Shown: positions 9,113 through 18,040 of the stretch, in pieces | Layout of the letters: each line of letters starts with the position of its first letter | Numbering within the stretch: position 1 is the stretch's first letter | NCBI GenBank assembly: GCA_035559535.1 | Contig: DATMBG010000051.1 | Location: 62,001 to 126,000 of the forward strand | DNA: 64,000 nt | Origin: Candidatus Limnocylindrales bacterium | GTDB lineage: Bacteria; Moduliflexota; Moduliflexia; Moduliflexales; JAUQPW01 | Direction of reading: 5' to 3' | Notes under the pieces: model-generated | The model's database searches: none | What the model was told of the DNA's origin: nothing | What the model saw: only the letters and a program-made list of their open reading frames with translations | Position numbers and translations under genes: made by a program

Positions 9113-10138
9113 TTGAAAGCCGTCGTTAAAAAATCGGTGGGGTTTGGTAACGTAGAACTCATGGAAATTCCGGAGCCTGTCCCGGGACCGTATCAGGTGA
9201 AGATCGAGGTAAAGGCTGCCGGGATTTGTGGGACCGATATTCATATTCTTCGGGATGAATATCGAAGTGTTCCACCGGTTACGTTGGGTCACGAGGTTTG
9301 TGGGCAGATAGCCGAGGTCGGGGAGAAGGTCACCAGAGTTCGTCCAGGAGACCGGGTAACCACGGAAACCTATTTTTCAACCTGTGGAACGTGCCGTTTC
9401 TGCCGTTCCGGAAATCCCAATCTCTGCCCGGAGCGCCGGTCTATTGGAACCCATGTCCATGGGGGCTTTGCAAAGTACCTGATCGTTCCCGAGGGAAACG
9501 TACATAAACTCCCGGATACCGTGGATTATATCGGAGGGGCCCTCTGTGAACCACTGACCTGTTGCGTCAATGGGGTTCTGGAAAATACGCGAATCCTTCC
9601 TGAGGATGTGGTACTGATCTCAGGTCCGGGTTGTATCGGTCTCCTTTGTATGCAATTGGCTAAAACTGCCGGAGCAACCGCCATCATCTGTGGGATGAGT
9701 CAGGATGCCGCACGCCTGAAACTGGCTAAGGAGTTGGGGGCTGATGTAACTGTAGATATACAGAAAGAAAAGCTGGATGAGATCGTCCTGGATTTGACAA
9801 AGGGATATGGAGCCGATGTGGTCATCGAATGTGCCGGGGCAGAGAAGTCGGCCCAGCAATGCCTGAATCTGGTTCGTCGAGGTGGGCAATATACACAGAT
9901 GGGACTCTTTTCCAGGCCTGTTAATCTGGATCTAAATACCCTGGTGATGAAAAACGTCTATATGACCGGAGTTTTCGCCCATGTACCTAAAGCATGGCTT
10001 CGGACCATCGCCCTTCTTGAACAGGGCAAGGTCAAGACCCGTCCCCTTGTGACTTGTCAGTTGCCATTGGAGGAGTGGCAACAAGCCTTCGATAAGGTGA
10101 GTGCCGGAACAGAATGTAAAGTGGTTCTTTGTCCCTAA
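9113..10138 (+). CDS. Zinc-dependent alcohol dehydrogenase family (sorbitol dehydrogenase-like)
   Basis: Cytoplasmic medium-chain dehydrogenase/reductase of 341 residues. It begins at a TTG codon preceded by AAGGAGG. Catalytic-zinc ligands are visible in GICGTDIHI and TLGHEVCG. The structural zinc lobe has four cysteines (STCGTCRFCRSGNPNLC). The Rossmann segment includes ISGPGCIGLLCMQLAK. This pattern fits polyol, threonine or galactitol-type dehydrogenases, and the substrate cannot be fixed. It follows the iron permease by 28 bases and may be co-transcribed, though no functional link is evident. Confidence 0.88.
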   Translation: MKAVVKKSVGFGNVELMEIPEPVPGPYQVKIEVKAAGICGTDIHILRDEYRSVPPVTLGHEVCGQIAEVGEKVTRVRPGDRVTTETYFSTCGTCRFCRSGNPNLCPERRSIGTHVHGGFAKYLIVPEGNVHKLPDTVDYIGGALCEPLTCCVNGVLENTRILPEDVVLISGPGCIGLLCMQLAKTAGATAIICGMSQDAARLKLAKELGADVTVDIQKEKLDEIVLDLTKGYGADVVIECAGAEKSAQQCLNLVRRGGQYTQMGLFSRPVNLDLNTLVMKNVYMTGVFAHVPKAWLRTIALLEQGKVKTRPLVTCQLPLEEWQQAFDKVSAGTECKVVLCP

Positions 10139-10179
10139 TAAAAATAAATAAGAGATAATACAACCTATTTTATTATAAT

Positions 10180-10623
10180 TTAACGGGGGTACGGACGGAC
10201 TGAAAATATTAATTGATAGTCTTCTCGATCATAGGGATGAGAACCAAAAAAGGGAAGAACACCCGGATTATCAACCTCGGCTGCAACTTCATAGTTCCCG
10301 GCAAGCAGGAGGATTGTTTCGGTACTCCAAGGCCTTAAAGTGACCTGACGGATGCTGGGACCCCGGAAGTAAACGGTTAAATTATTTGGGGTATCATTAA
10401 GGATCTTGACCCGGGGAGTTTGACTAAACTCCGGTTCTATGACGTCCGGGAGGGGAATGGTTATATGATTCCTGGCCCGAATAGTCTGAATGCGCTGCTC
10501 TATCGTTAAAGCAGACGGGTCTAAAGCCTTGCCCCTGGGTTCTCGGGCCGGTACAGGAGATAGACCGGCCAGAAGGAAGATCAGACTCATGATCCCTGTT
10601 AATAAGTTCCAACGCCTTTTCAT
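10180..10623 (-). CDS. Secreted protein of unknown function
   Basis: The 147-residue product has a clear signal peptide (KRRWNLLTGIMSLIFLLAGLSPVPA). The mature part looks beta-rich (VKILNDTPNNLTVYFRGPS, STETILLLAGNYEVAAEV), suggesting a small beta-sandwich exposed in the periplasm or outside. I do not recognise the family. It is divergent from the amine dehydrogenase operon, with a shared 318-bp upstream region, and has its own candidate promoter. Confidence 0.65.
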   Translation of the reverse strand: MKRRWNLLTGIMSLIFLLAGLSPVPAREPRGKALDPSALTIEQRIQTIRARNHITIPLPDVIEPEFSQTPRVKILNDTPNNLTVYFRGPSIRQVTLRPWSTETILLLAGNYEVAAEVDNPGVLPFFGSHPYDREDYQLIFSVRPYPR

Positions 10624-10941
10624 CTCCGATGACCTCGCTTATCTAAAATCCCCCGAGATTACCCCCTTCTCTGTCTCCAGGAAGTTCCAGGGGATTCAAC
10701 TCTTGTCGAAACAGGTTTTGTATCTATGTATATTTAAACAGAATCGCGCCATTTTTGTCAAGATTTTTCTGGAAAGTACTTTTTTCTTGACAAAGATCCC
10801 TTTTTCGGAGTAAGACACCAAAATAACAGATTTTTACCCTTTCTACCTTGTGCTTTTCAGGGCTATTCCAATTTTAAATATCTGAACGGTCAAACCGATA
10901 TAAAATTATTAACCTGAATTAACCTGAGGGGGAGTAAAGGT
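10624..10941. promoter_or_regulatory. Divergent control region of qhpA and the 147-aa gene
   Basis: On the minus strand TTGACA (10756-10761) and TTTAAA (10733-10738) with a 17-base spacer make a good promoter for the secreted protein. On the plus strand TTGACA (10787-10792) is followed after 18 bases by a weak TAAGAC, and an AT-rich GATATAAAATT lies at 10897-10907 close to qhpA. GAGGGGGAG supplies the qhpA ribosome binding site. No regulator gene such as the AraC-type qhpR is encoded in the window. Confidence 0.45.
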
Positions 10942-12570
10942 ATGAAGAGAGGAAGTTTCAGAAGAGATTCCCTGTTTAAGATTCTGTTTGTTTTGGTCTT
11001 TTTCATCGGTTTTGTGGGGGAGATCGGCTTCTCGGAAGAGATAAGCGGACGTACGGTCGTTGAGACCAAGTGCGCGGTGTGTCATTTTCAAACGGATGGG
11101 ATGCGAAGCCGTATCTCGTTCCAAAGGAAAACGCCTGAAGGGTGGGAAATGACGGTCACACGGATGCAGATAGTTAACGGCTTACAAATTACTCCGGAAG
11201 AAAAAAAAGCCGTCATTAAATATTTGAGTGATGAATATGGACTGGCTCCGGAAGAAGTTAAAGATTATCAATACCTTCTAGAAAGGAAGGATTGGATTGT
11301 AGAAAAGCTTCCGGAGTCTTTATCTCTGGTCAAGACTGTCTGTACCCGGTGCCATAGTTTTGCCCGAGCCGCTCTTCAAAGACGGACATTGGAAGACTGG
11401 CTTTTGCATATAGATTTTCATGTAGCCGCCTTTCCAACCATAGAGTATCAAGCCGGGGGAAGAAATATTGATTGGTATGGAGACGCTAAAAAAGTGGCAG
11501 AGATTCTGGCCAAGGAATTCCCCTTTGAATCCGATGCCTGGACAAAATGGAAAAATAAACCCGACAAGCCAGACCCTCAGGGGAAATGGCGTGTGATCGG
11601 TTATCAACCCGGCGTGGGAAGTTACCAGGGTATTGTAGAAATAACTCGAGCCGGAGGAGATCATTACAAAGAAACCTTTACGGTGGAATATGAAAACGGA
11701 ACCAAACTTTCGGGAACCGGCGTTGGAACCCTCTATACGGGATTTCAATGGCGGGGCAGTGTGAAACTGGACAATGGAGGCAGGGCCAGGGAAGTTCACT
11801 TTCTCTCTGAAGATGGCAATACCTTATCCGGTCGATGGTTTTTACCGGATCACAGTGAAATAGGCGGAGAGGATATCGCCTATAAGATAGGAAGTGGATC
11901 CAAAGTACTAGCGGTAAGTCCAAAAGCTCTCAAAACATCCCAGGGAACCACTACCCTTAAGATTTTCGGTGTGGATCTTCCAAAAAATCTTCAAGCTAAA
12001 GATATCTCATTGGGAGAAGGACTTTCAGTAACCAAGATTAACCAGGCAGACGACCAGACTTTAACCCTTGAGGTTACCATAGATGGGAAGGCACCCATCG
12101 GAAAACGGAATGTAACCGTAGGTCAGATAACCGGTCTGGAACTCCTAAGGGTTTATGACAAGGTCGATTATATCAAAATTGTTCCGGATTCGGCAATTGC
12201 TCGTCTTGGGGGGACTACCGCACCCAAACAACTTCAGCAGTTTGAAGCTATTGCCTTTTCCAACGGTCCTGATGGAACCAGAGGGACCGAAGATGATATG
12301 GATTTGGGACTTGTGAAAGCTAAGTGGGAAGTTAAGGAATTCTTCCGAACCTTTGATGAAGAGGATGTCAAGTATATGGGATCTATCGATCAGAATGGGT
12401 TGTATACCCCAGGGGAAGAAGGCCCTAACCCGGAGAGACCTTTTGAAACCAATAATGCCGGAGATGCCTGGGTGGTAGCAACCTATCAACCGGAGGGAGC
12501 TAAACCCCTTATGGCTCGAGCGTTTTTAATTGTAACCCTTCCCAGATGGAATAAACCCCCTTTAAGATGA
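10942..12570 (+). CDS. qhpA: Quinohemoprotein amine dehydrogenase, diheme alpha subunit
   Basis: Large subunit of the periplasmic enzyme that oxidatively deaminates primary amines and passes electrons through two hemes c to a soluble carrier. A signal peptide covers about residues 1-31. Two CxxCH heme sites lie at 44-48 (CAVCH) and 134-138 (CTRCH) in the N-terminal cytochrome domain. The rest is beta-rich (YQPGVGSYQGIVEI, SGTGVGTLYTGFQWRGSVKL, later Ig-like segments), as in the known four-domain alpha subunit. Length 542 fits a precursor of this subunit. It is the first gene of the operon and has a good Shine-Dalgarno (GGGGGAG). The following gap holds a heptad hairpin. Confidence 0.95.
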   Translation: MKRGSFRRDSLFKILFVLVFFIGFVGEIGFSEEISGRTVVETKCAVCHFQTDGMRSRISFQRKTPEGWEMTVTRMQIVNGLQITPEEKKAVIKYLSDEYGLAPEEVKDYQYLLERKDWIVEKLPESLSLVKTVCTRCHSFARAALQRRTLEDWLLHIDFHVAAFPTIEYQAGGRNIDWYGDAKKVAEILAKEFPFESDAWTKWKNKPDKPDPQGKWRVIGYQPGVGSYQGIVEITRAGGDHYKETFTVEYENGTKLSGTGVGTLYTGFQWRGSVKLDNGGRAREVHFLSEDGNTLSGRWFLPDHSEIGGEDIAYKIGSGSKVLAVSPKALKTSQGTTTLKIFGVDLPKNLQAKDISLGEGLSVTKINQADDQTLTLEVTIDGKAPIGKRNVTVGQITGLELLRVYDKVDYIKIVPDSAIARLGGTTAPKQLQQFEAIAFSNGPDGTRGTEDDMDLGLVKAKWEVKEFFRTFDEEDVKYMGSIDQNGLYTPGEEGPNPERPFETNNAGDAWVVATYQPEGAKPLMARAFLIVTLPRWNKPPLR

Positions 12571-12576
12571 AAAAAG

Positions 12577-12659
12577 CACTGAGTATTAAGTGCTGGGTAC
12601 TGGGTAATACTGATTTATTACTCAGCACTCAGTACTCAGTATTCAGTACTCAGTACTCG
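12577..12659. repeat. Heptad-repeat hairpin abutting the qhpD start
   Basis: From 12620 the sequence is six near-perfect 7-mers of ACTCAGT type. The left arm (12577-12612) has complementary heptads (GCTGGGT ACTGGGT). The last unit touches the qhpD ATG at 12661, so there is no Shine-Dalgarno for that gene. Confidence 0.85.
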
Positions 12660-12660
12660 A

Positions 12661-14112
12661 ATGCCTACCCTTCAACTTAATCCGGAAAACTTCCATGATG
12701 TGGAGGTCAACGGAAAAAGGTATGTAATGGCAGTGAGGGATACTTCCATCTTTGAGCTGGATGAAGCATCCTCGGTTTTATTAGATCACTTGAAATCCGA
12801 AAGGACGGTAACCTCAGAAAGCCTATTTCGGGTCATGGAAGCTAAATATTCCCGGGAGCAGATCCAGGAGATTTTAGAAGGACTGACAGAACTTCAGATT
12901 ATTACCCAAGATCCTGGAAAAGAAATACCTGTTAAAAAGAAAGTAGAGATCAAAAGCACTCCGCTCACAACCATTGTACTAAACGTCAGCAACAAGTGTA
13001 ATATGGGGTGCCACTACTGTTATGGGGAGGGATTCGAAGATCTTAAAACTGGCAAACAAATGGAATGGGAAGTGGCCAAACAGAGTGTGGATTTTCTGTT
13101 TGAGAACAGCGGATCCAATAAAAAATTGACGATAGTCTTCTTTGGAGGCGAGGCTTTACTTAACTTTAAACTCATCAAGCAGGTTGTACCCTATGCCAAA
13201 GACCTGGCAAAGAAGATGGGTAAATGGGTGGACTTTACCGTAACGACCAATGCGACCGTCCTTAATAAGGAGATGATTCATTTTCTAAAGGAACATCGAT
13301 TCGGGGTTACGGTCAGTATCGATGGCCCTAGGGAGATTCATGATCAGCAAAGGGTCTTTAAGGGAGGACAGGGAACCTACGACGTAATTGTTCCGAAGGT
13401 CAAGGAGTTGTTGAGTACCTATCGGTCTCGACCTATTGGAGCCAGGGTAACATTGACGCGAGGGGTTACCCAAGTGCAGAGGATTTTTGATCACCTCATG
13501 GAGTTGGGGTTCTATGAAGTCGGATTTTCGCCGGTTACCTCGGGAAGTAACCAAAGTTTTGCCTTAACGGTGGTCGATTTGGCGGAAATTTATGCAGGCT
13601 TCAGGGAACTGGCTCAAATTTTTCTAGAAAAGGCTTTGAAGGACGAGTACCTGGGCTTCTCTAATCTCAGTCAAATCGTCATGGACTTTTATCATGGAAC
13701 CAACAAATTCCTTCCCTGTGGAGCTGGAATCGGGTTACTGGATATAGACCCCAAAGGAGATGTTTATCTCTGCCATCGATTCCCAAGCACGCCGGGTTCT
13801 GAAGTCCACTCTTATGGAAACGTCCAGAAAGGTGTAGATTTTACGGGTCTTCGAATGTTTTTGGGGGAGGCCCATATTGATAATAAAGCAGATTGCAGCA
13901 AATGCTGGATTCGGCACCTTTGTGCAGGAGGCTGCTATCATGAAGCCTTTACACGATATGGAGATGCGCTGCATCCCAATTTGCATTATTGCGATATTTT
14001 AAGAAGCTGGCAAGAGATCGGGCTTCGAGTCTATTTAGAAATTATGGAGAAAAACCCCGGGTTTATTACAAAATATTTAGAACCAAGGAGGGCAAATTAT
14101 GAAACACTTTAA
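12661..14112 (+). CDS. qhpD: Radical SAM/SPASM peptide maturase of QHNDH
   Basis: QhpD installs the intrapeptidyl Cys-to-Asp/Glu thioether bonds in the gamma subunit QhpC in the cytoplasm. The N-terminal 90 residues look like a PqqD/RRE-type peptide-binding winged helix ([14 protein letters not shown]). The radical SAM cluster ligands are C113, C117 and C120 in [13 protein letters not shown], followed by a GGEALL motif. The SPASM region has C353, C371, C412, C415, C421 and C425 ([19 protein letters not shown]), enough for two auxiliary Fe-S clusters. Length 483 is normal. Its 3' end contains the ribosome binding site of qhpC and overlaps that gene by 14 bases, coupling enzyme and substrate. 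Confidence 0.96.
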   Translation: MPTLQLNPENFHDVEVNGKRYVMAVRDTSIFELDEASSVLLDHLKSERTVTSESLFRVMEAKYSREQIQEILEGLTELQIITQDPGKEIPVKKKVEIKSTPLTTIVLNVSNKCNMGCHYCYGEGFEDLKTGKQMEWEVAKQSVDFLFENSGSNKKLTIVFFGGEALLNFKLIKQVVPYAKDLAKKMGKWVDFTVTTNATVLNKEMIHFLKEHRFGVTVSIDGPREIHDQQRVFKGGQGTYDVIVPKVKELLSTYRSRPIGARVTLTRGVTQVQRIFDHLMELGFYEVGFSPVTSGSNQSFALTVVDLAEIYAGFRELAQIFLEKALKDEYLGFSNLSQIVMDFYHGTNKFLPCGAGIGLLDIDPKGDVYLCHRFPSTPGSEVHSYGNVQKGVDFTGLRMFLGEAHIDNKADCSKCWIRHLCAGGCYHEAFTRYGDALHPNLHYCDILRSWQEIGLRVYLEIMEKNPGFITKYLEPRRANYETL

Positions 14113-14470
14113 ACCTGTGAATAAAAAGGCTCAAGCTACTTATCTTTCCCAGGGAGAAGAAACCGTTGACCCCAAGGAAGAGAGAACGGATCTAAAAGAA
14201 GAAAAGGCAGACGTGGTAGGTATGCAAATGCCTCTGGCCTGTGCCTCTACGCTGGATCCCGGATGGGAAGTAGATCCTTTTGGCGGGGTAGCTCAACTTT
14301 GTCAACCCATGGAATCCGACCTATATGGTTGTACAGACCCTTGCTGGTGGCCTGCGCAAGTCCCGGATAACCTGAATACCTATCCCAACTGGTCTGCCAG
14401 TTGTAATGCAGCCGTCCAGGATTGGCGAACGCTGGAAACGGTATTCCCGGAAGAGGAACCGGAAGCGTAA
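14099..14470 (+). CDS. qhpC: QHNDH gamma subunit precursor (CTQ peptide)
   Basis: Ribosomally made, heavily cross-linked catalytic subunit. If cleavage follows Gly41 (leader ends in DVVG) the mature chain has 82 residues, the size known for the Paracoccus enzyme. Every cross-linking residue then falls on its known number: C48-E57 (7-16), C68-D74 (27-33), C82-D90 (41-49), and C78 with W84 (37-43) for the cysteine tryptophylquinone in [13 protein letters not shown]. The leader (1-41) is charged and lacks a signal peptide, as expected for a QhpD/QhpE substrate. An extra cysteine, C102, is not assigned to a cross-link. AGGAGG lies inside the qhpD 3' end. Confidence 0.97.
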   Translation: MKHFKPVNKKAQATYLSQGEETVDPKEERTDLKEEKADVVGMQMPLACASTLDPGWEVDPFGGVAQLCQPMESDLYGCTDPCWWPAQVPDNLNTYPNWSASCNAAVQDWRTLETVFPEEEPEA

Positions 14471-14479
14471 GGAATAGTA

Positions 14480-14602
14480 GGGGGGGTGTGGAAGTATGGG
14501 AGTGTTAAAAGAAGTGTGGGAGTGTGGGGGTGTGGGAGTGATACCCCCATACTCCCACACCCCCCCTACTTTCTTTCACACTCCCATACTCCCACACTAA
14601 GA
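14480..14602. repeat. Strand-symmetric 8-mer hairpin between qhpC and qhpB
   Basis: A G-rich arm (GTGGAAGTATGGGAGTGT... up to about 14540) faces a C-rich arm made of alternating ACTCCCAT and ACTCCCAC 8-mers. The element ends six bases before the qhpB ATG. The same dialect recurs at 15686-15825 and 29390-29516. Confidence 0.85.
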
Positions 14603-14607
14603 AGTTT

Positions 14608-15684
14608 ATGACTAACAAAACCAGGTCTGTTTGGATGGGATGGTTCTGTTTTGTGATTTTAGTGGGGATCTTCGTTTTGAACTCTGAGCATGCTCCAGGA
14701 AAAGATTTGCTGATTGCCGCAAGCCGTAGTAATTATGTTTATGTCATCGATGGAACAACCGATGAAATCATTAAAACTATCGAATTGCAGGGACGTGGAT
14801 TTCCTTTTAAGATTGCTACAGACCCCGCAGGAAAAAAGGTCTACGTCATTACCAATCGCTGGGAAACTATTGCCATTGTTGATATTGAACAGGGGAAACA
14901 GATAGATCAAATTGAGCTTTCAACACCCAACGAGCGGGTTAAGGCTATAGAAATTGCCGTTAATCGGGCTGGTGACAAGCTGTATGTTTATGAAGCTCCG
15001 GTAGAACTGGCATCGGACCGGTATAAAGTACTCCCAACCCGAATTCGAGTGATCGATCTGGCTACAAAGAAATTTATCCGGAGCTTCGAGGTCCCCAGAC
15101 AGGTCTCCCTTCTGTATTTCTCCACAGATGGAAAAAAGCTGTATGCCCAGGGTCCAGATATTTACGTCCTTGATCCCGATCAAGGTAAGGTTATCGATAC
15201 CATTCCCCTCAAAAATATAGGTATTACCGGTTTGGGAGAGGTGGATGTTCTTAATTTCTGGCCCCATTATGAACAAACCAATATCGTTTCCAATGTTTGG
15301 TCGGCTCCAGATACCATTAAAGGAAATTTTGTGGTAGGTATTATGAACCTGGATTTGAACAACGGCAATACCGAATGGATGGAGCTGGAAGTATTCAGTA
15401 ACATTATCTTTTCCTCGGTGATTTCCCCAACCGAGAAAAAAGCTTACCTGATTTATACCACGCTCAGCAAAGTGGACCTGGATCAAAAACGGATTACCGA
15501 CCGAGTTAAGCTGGATCATACCTACTACGCCGGAAACATCAGCAGTGATGGTAAGAAACTCTACCTGGGAGGAACCCAACGGGACATCGCCGTCTACGAT
15601 ACTTCCACCCTGAAGCAGTTAAAGAAAATTCTCCTTAAAGGAGATCAATCCGTTGCTTCACTTAAGATGATTAAAGTCCCTTAG
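14608..15684 (+). CDS. qhpB: QHNDH beta subunit (beta-propeller)
   Basis: Periplasmic seven-bladed propeller subunit of quinohemoprotein amine dehydrogenase. Residues 1-31 form a signal peptide (WFCFVILVGIFVLN). Blades are visible as YVTN-like repeats (YVYVIDGTTDEIIKTIEL, VYVITNRWETIAIVDIEQG, LYVYEAPVEL, IYVLDPDQGKVIDTIPL, LYLGGTQRDIAVYDTSTL). Length 358 agrees with the beta subunit precursor. In the known complex this subunit holds gamma against the diheme alpha. The ATG lacks a Shine-Dalgarno because a repeat hairpin ends just before it. Confidence 0.92.
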   Translation: MTNKTRSVWMGWFCFVILVGIFVLNSEHAPGKDLLIAASRSNYVYVIDGTTDEIIKTIELQGRGFPFKIATDPAGKKVYVITNRWETIAIVDIEQGKQIDQIELSTPNERVKAIEIAVNRAGDKLYVYEAPVELASDRYKVLPTRIRVIDLATKKFIRSFEVPRQVSLLYFSTDGKKLYAQGPDIYVLDPDQGKVIDTIPLKNIGITGLGEVDVLNFWPHYEQTNIVSNVWSAPDTIKGNFVVGIMNLDLNNGNTEWMELEVFSNIIFSSVISPTEKKAYLIYTTLSKVDLDQKRITDRVKLDHTYYAGNISSDGKKLYLGGTQRDIAVYDTSTLKQLKKILLKGDQSVASLKMIKVP

Positions 15685-15685
15685 G

Positions 15686-15825
15686 GTCTAGGAGTGTGGG
15701 GGTATATGAGTATGGGCGTGTGGAAGTTGTGGAAGTATGGGGGTGTGGGGGTATAGGCGTATAAGTACTTAGCCTCCCATACTCCCACACTCCCATACTC
15801 CCACACTCCCATACTTCCATATTTC
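15686..15825. repeat. Strand-symmetric 8-mer hairpin upstream of the 311-aa gene
   Basis: A G-rich arm with GTGGGGGTAT and GTATGGGCGTG units is followed by a C-rich arm of ACTCCCAC/ACTCCCAT 8-mers, ending in TTCCATATTTCCATT directly at the ATG at 15830. Confidence 0.85.
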
Positions 15826-15829
15826 CATT

Positions 15830-16765
15830 ATGGAATGGGCCATTCTCCTCAAAGAACCCGGAGATCTGAACCGTTTAGAAGAATTCGGTACCTTTCAAAG
15901 GATCTCCCAGACAGAGCTGGAGGACGAAGATCCGCTGAATCCTTACCGGAGGCTTTTCTACCAACAGGTTTCCAAATACTTTAACTCCTTGGTCTTCACA
16001 AGGGTTTATTTCGGGAATGAGTTCTGCCAGCATTTGATCCCAAGTTTGGGTAAGCTCAAACGGGTTTATGAAGACTGCAAGGAAAGAGGAGTTAATTTTT
16101 CTTTTGTGACCCCTTATGTCACCGATAAAGGGATCAAGCGACTTAGGCCGCTGTTGGATTTCCTTGCGGACTCCGCCCCTCACACAGAGGTTATTGTAAA
16201 CGACTGGGGCGTTTTGAGAATGCTCAAACGGAACTATCCTGAATTACAACCGGTCCTAGGCAGACTGATGAACAAAATGCTACGGGATCCCAGGGTAACA
16301 GGCTTATATAAGCAGACCGCTCCGGAGACTGTGATAAAAACCCTCAATGAACCTGCGATGGCTGCAACCCTTTATCAACAATTCTTGACAGGATTGGGAG
16401 TCAGGACCTTAGAGTTTGATGTCCTTTTACAGGGGATGAACTTTTCCAGCCTGGCAGATAGCGGTCTTACCGTCTCGGTCTACGTTCCCTATGGTTTTGT
16501 AGCTACCGGGCGTGTCTGTATGATTGGTTCCCTGCATCTCCCAAAACCTAAAAAGTTTGATGTGGATATCAGGTGTTCCTTTGAATGCCAGGAATATACC
16601 ACCGAGTTACATTATACTTCGCCGGTCAACAAAGTTGATCAGAAGTATTTTCAAAAGGGGACAACGGTTTTTTATACCCATAGCAGTGAAATGTTGGCCT
16701 CCACCTTTGAAGAAGCCCTCCGGGGGAGAATACACCGGATTATTTATCAACCCGGATTAATGTGA
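15830..16765 (+). CDS. QHNDH-operon protein, U32/UbiV-like candidate
   Basis: Soluble protein of 311 residues with no signal peptide and no FAD or NAD Rossmann motif. I do not recognise it as any canonical Qhp protein. The middle segment (FSFVTPYVTDKGIKRL, then TEVIVNDWGVLRMLKRNYP) has the alpha/beta rhythm and the VNDWG turn seen in U32/UbiV-type proteins. Cysteines are C66, C83, C230, C249 and C253. The C-x3-C pair near the C-terminus (RCSFECQ) plus upstream cysteines resembles the Fe-S ligand layout of UbiV. It sits between qhpB and an obvious U32 gene, so the two probably work as a heteromer, as UbiU and UbiV do. I infer, but cannot show, a role in tryptophan hydroxylation during CTQ formation. 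Confidence 0.6.
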   Translation: MEWAILLKEPGDLNRLEEFGTFQRISQTELEDEDPLNPYRRLFYQQVSKYFNSLVFTRVYFGNEFCQHLIPSLGKLKRVYEDCKERGVNFSFVTPYVTDKGIKRLRPLLDFLADSAPHTEVIVNDWGVLRMLKRNYPELQPVLGRLMNKMLRDPRVTGLYKQTAPETVIKTLNEPAMAATLYQQFLTGLGVRTLEFDVLLQGMNFSSLADSGLTVSVYVPYGFVATGRVCMIGSLHLPKPKKFDVDIRCSFECQEYTTELHYTSPVNKVDQKYFQKGTTVFYTHSSEMLASTFEEALRGRIHRIIYQPGLM

Positions 16766-16767
16766 CG

Positions 16768-16862
16768 TTGCCCGTTGTCTATAAGGTCGTGGTGAAGGGG
16801 GATGAACTCCCCGTACCCTTCTTCATTCTTCCACTTCCGTATTAGACTACAGGCAATGGACC
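16768..16862. repeat. Imperfect heptad hairpin before the U32 gene
   Basis: TTGCCCGTTGTCTATA at the left pairs imperfectly with AGACTACAGGCAATGG at 16847-16862, near the ATG at 16870. An inner stem forms around GGGGGATGAACTCCCC. No Shine-Dalgarno is present for the downstream gene. Confidence 0.65.
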
Positions 16863-16869
16863 TAACTTT

Positions 16870-17874
16870 ATGAAAATTACAGCACCCATTACATCCCCGG
16901 ATGAGTTGGAGATGTTAGTAGCCAACGGGGCCGGAGAACTTTATTGTGGTTTTGTACCTCGGGAGTGGCTGTCTAAATTTACCGGAGCCATCTGGCTCAA
17001 TCGTCGAAGTCCCAAGGGTGCAAACCTGGAAACTTTATCGGATCTGGCCCGATTAGTTCAAGAAGCCCATCGTTGTGAAGTCCCGGTGTTTCTTACTTTC
17101 AATTCGCCCCACTATACCCGGGAGCAATTACCCCATGTATTGGACCTTGCTAAAAGTGTTGTTGAGGAAGCCGGGGTCGATGCCCTTATTGTGACCGATC
17201 TAGGCCTTTTGCTGGCCTTAAAAAACCTGGATCTCAAAGTGGCCATTCATATCAGCTCAGTGGCCTCTGCCCTGAACACGGAAGCCGTGTCTTTCTATAA
17301 AGAACTGGGAGCAACCCGCTTGATTCTTCCCCGCGCTGTAACTCTTCAAGAAATTCAGGATATAGCCACCAACCTTCAAGGAACCATGGAATTAGAAACC
17401 TTCATGATGAATGATGGTTGCGCCTTTGAAGAAGGACATTGTCAGACGACTCATCACCATGCCGTAGGGGCGTTCTGTACCAGCATGCGAGATTGGGATT
17501 CTACATTCTACGCTGAAAATGGGAAGATCAGCCCGGATGAAAATCGGCTTCTGGAGGAAAACCTCAAGGATTATCGTAATTGGGTCTGGACTATCAACGG
17601 AATGGGAATTACCTTTTCTCAAAATGGATTTCCCTTAGGACCCTGTGGAATTTGCGCAATTCCGGATTTTTATAGGATCGGGGTACACTCCCTCAAAATC
17701 GTAGGACGGGAAGCTTCTCCCTTTAAAAAACTCGCCAGCCTTAAGTTAGTAAAATCCATCGTAGATAAAGTCGCAGCAGGAATGCCTGAAGACAAAGTAA
17801 GGGAAAAGGCCCAGAAATTAAAAGGGACTCCAGAATTGTGTGCAAGTAGATGGGCATGTTATTACAGGTTCTAA
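16870..17874 (+). CDS. U32-family (UbiU-like) protein in the QHNDH operon
   Basis: The 334-residue protein has the U32 'peptidase' fold signatures: KITAPITSPDELEMLVANGA and ELYCGF at the N-terminus, a TIM-barrel-like middle (DALIVTDLGLLLALK, VAIHISSVASALNTEAVSFY, ELGATRLILPRAV) and MELETFMMNDGCAF. Cysteines C184, C191, C203, C259 and C262 follow; the C-x6-C step and the later cysteine match the general [4Fe-4S] ligand pattern of UbiU-like proteins. U32 members such as TrhP, RlhA and UbiU/UbiV hydroxylate RNA or quinone precursors without O2. Placement between QHNDH structural and export genes, with no qhpG present, suggests it may act on QhpC. Genuine peptidase activity is less likely because qhpE already supplies the protease. 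Confidence 0.8.
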   Translation: MKITAPITSPDELEMLVANGAGELYCGFVPREWLSKFTGAIWLNRRSPKGANLETLSDLARLVQEAHRCEVPVFLTFNSPHYTREQLPHVLDLAKSVVEEAGVDALIVTDLGLLLALKNLDLKVAIHISSVASALNTEAVSFYKELGATRLILPRAVTLQEIQDIATNLQGTMELETFMMNDGCAFEEGHCQTTHHHAVGAFCTSMRDWDSTFYAENGKISPDENRLLEENLKDYRNWVWTINGMGITFSQNGFPLGPCGICAIPDFYRIGVHSLKIVGREASPFKKLASLKLVKSIVDKVAAGMPEDKVREKAQKLKGTPELCASRWACYYRF

Positions 17875-17880
17875 AGTCTA

Positions 17881-18040
17881 GGGTCTGTTGCCCATGGACT
17901 AATCCTCCTCTGTGTTTCATAGCTGAAGGACAGGTTTCCAACCTGCTTTACAGAAGAGTGATAACGACCCCATGAGATGCAAAGGGATATAGGATGGACA
18001 ACAGACAATGGACGGCGGATAACGCATAACGGATAGCAAA
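17881..18040. repeat. Heptad-type inverted repeat upstream of qhpF
   Basis: GGGTCTGTTGCCCATGGAC near 17880 is complementary to GACAACAGACAATGGAC at 17999-18015, with further heptad-like text (GGCGGATAACGCATAACGGA) running into the qhpF 5' end. Confidence 0.6.

Noticed and set aside
12577-12659. Heptad hairpin read as an intrinsic terminator
   Set aside because: No T-run follows, and translation of qhpD must continue across the gap; the qhp genes must be expressed downstream.
14480-14602. ACTCCCAT/ACTCCCAC tandem block read as a CRISPR array
   Set aside because: Units are 8 bases with no spacers and the block is strand-symmetric, so it is a low-complexity hairpin, not a CRISPR; no cas genes are present.
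14920-15579. Long minus-strand frames inside qhpB, qhpA and the Gfo gene (14920-15579, 11320-11799, 25718-26206)
   Set aside because: They overlap well supported genes, have odd composition (many His/Pro/Phe/Ile clusters) and no ribosome site or family.
15830-16765. 311-aa protein read as a divergent QhpG
   Set aside because: No GxGxxG or DG motifs of a flavin monooxygenase are visible, and the cysteine spacing and VNDWG turn fit the U32/UbiV type better.
16870-17874. U32 protein read as the QhpC leader peptidase
   Set aside because: A subtilisin-like QhpE with a full triad is present, and U32 members with Fe-S cysteines are mostly hydroxylases, not peptidases.
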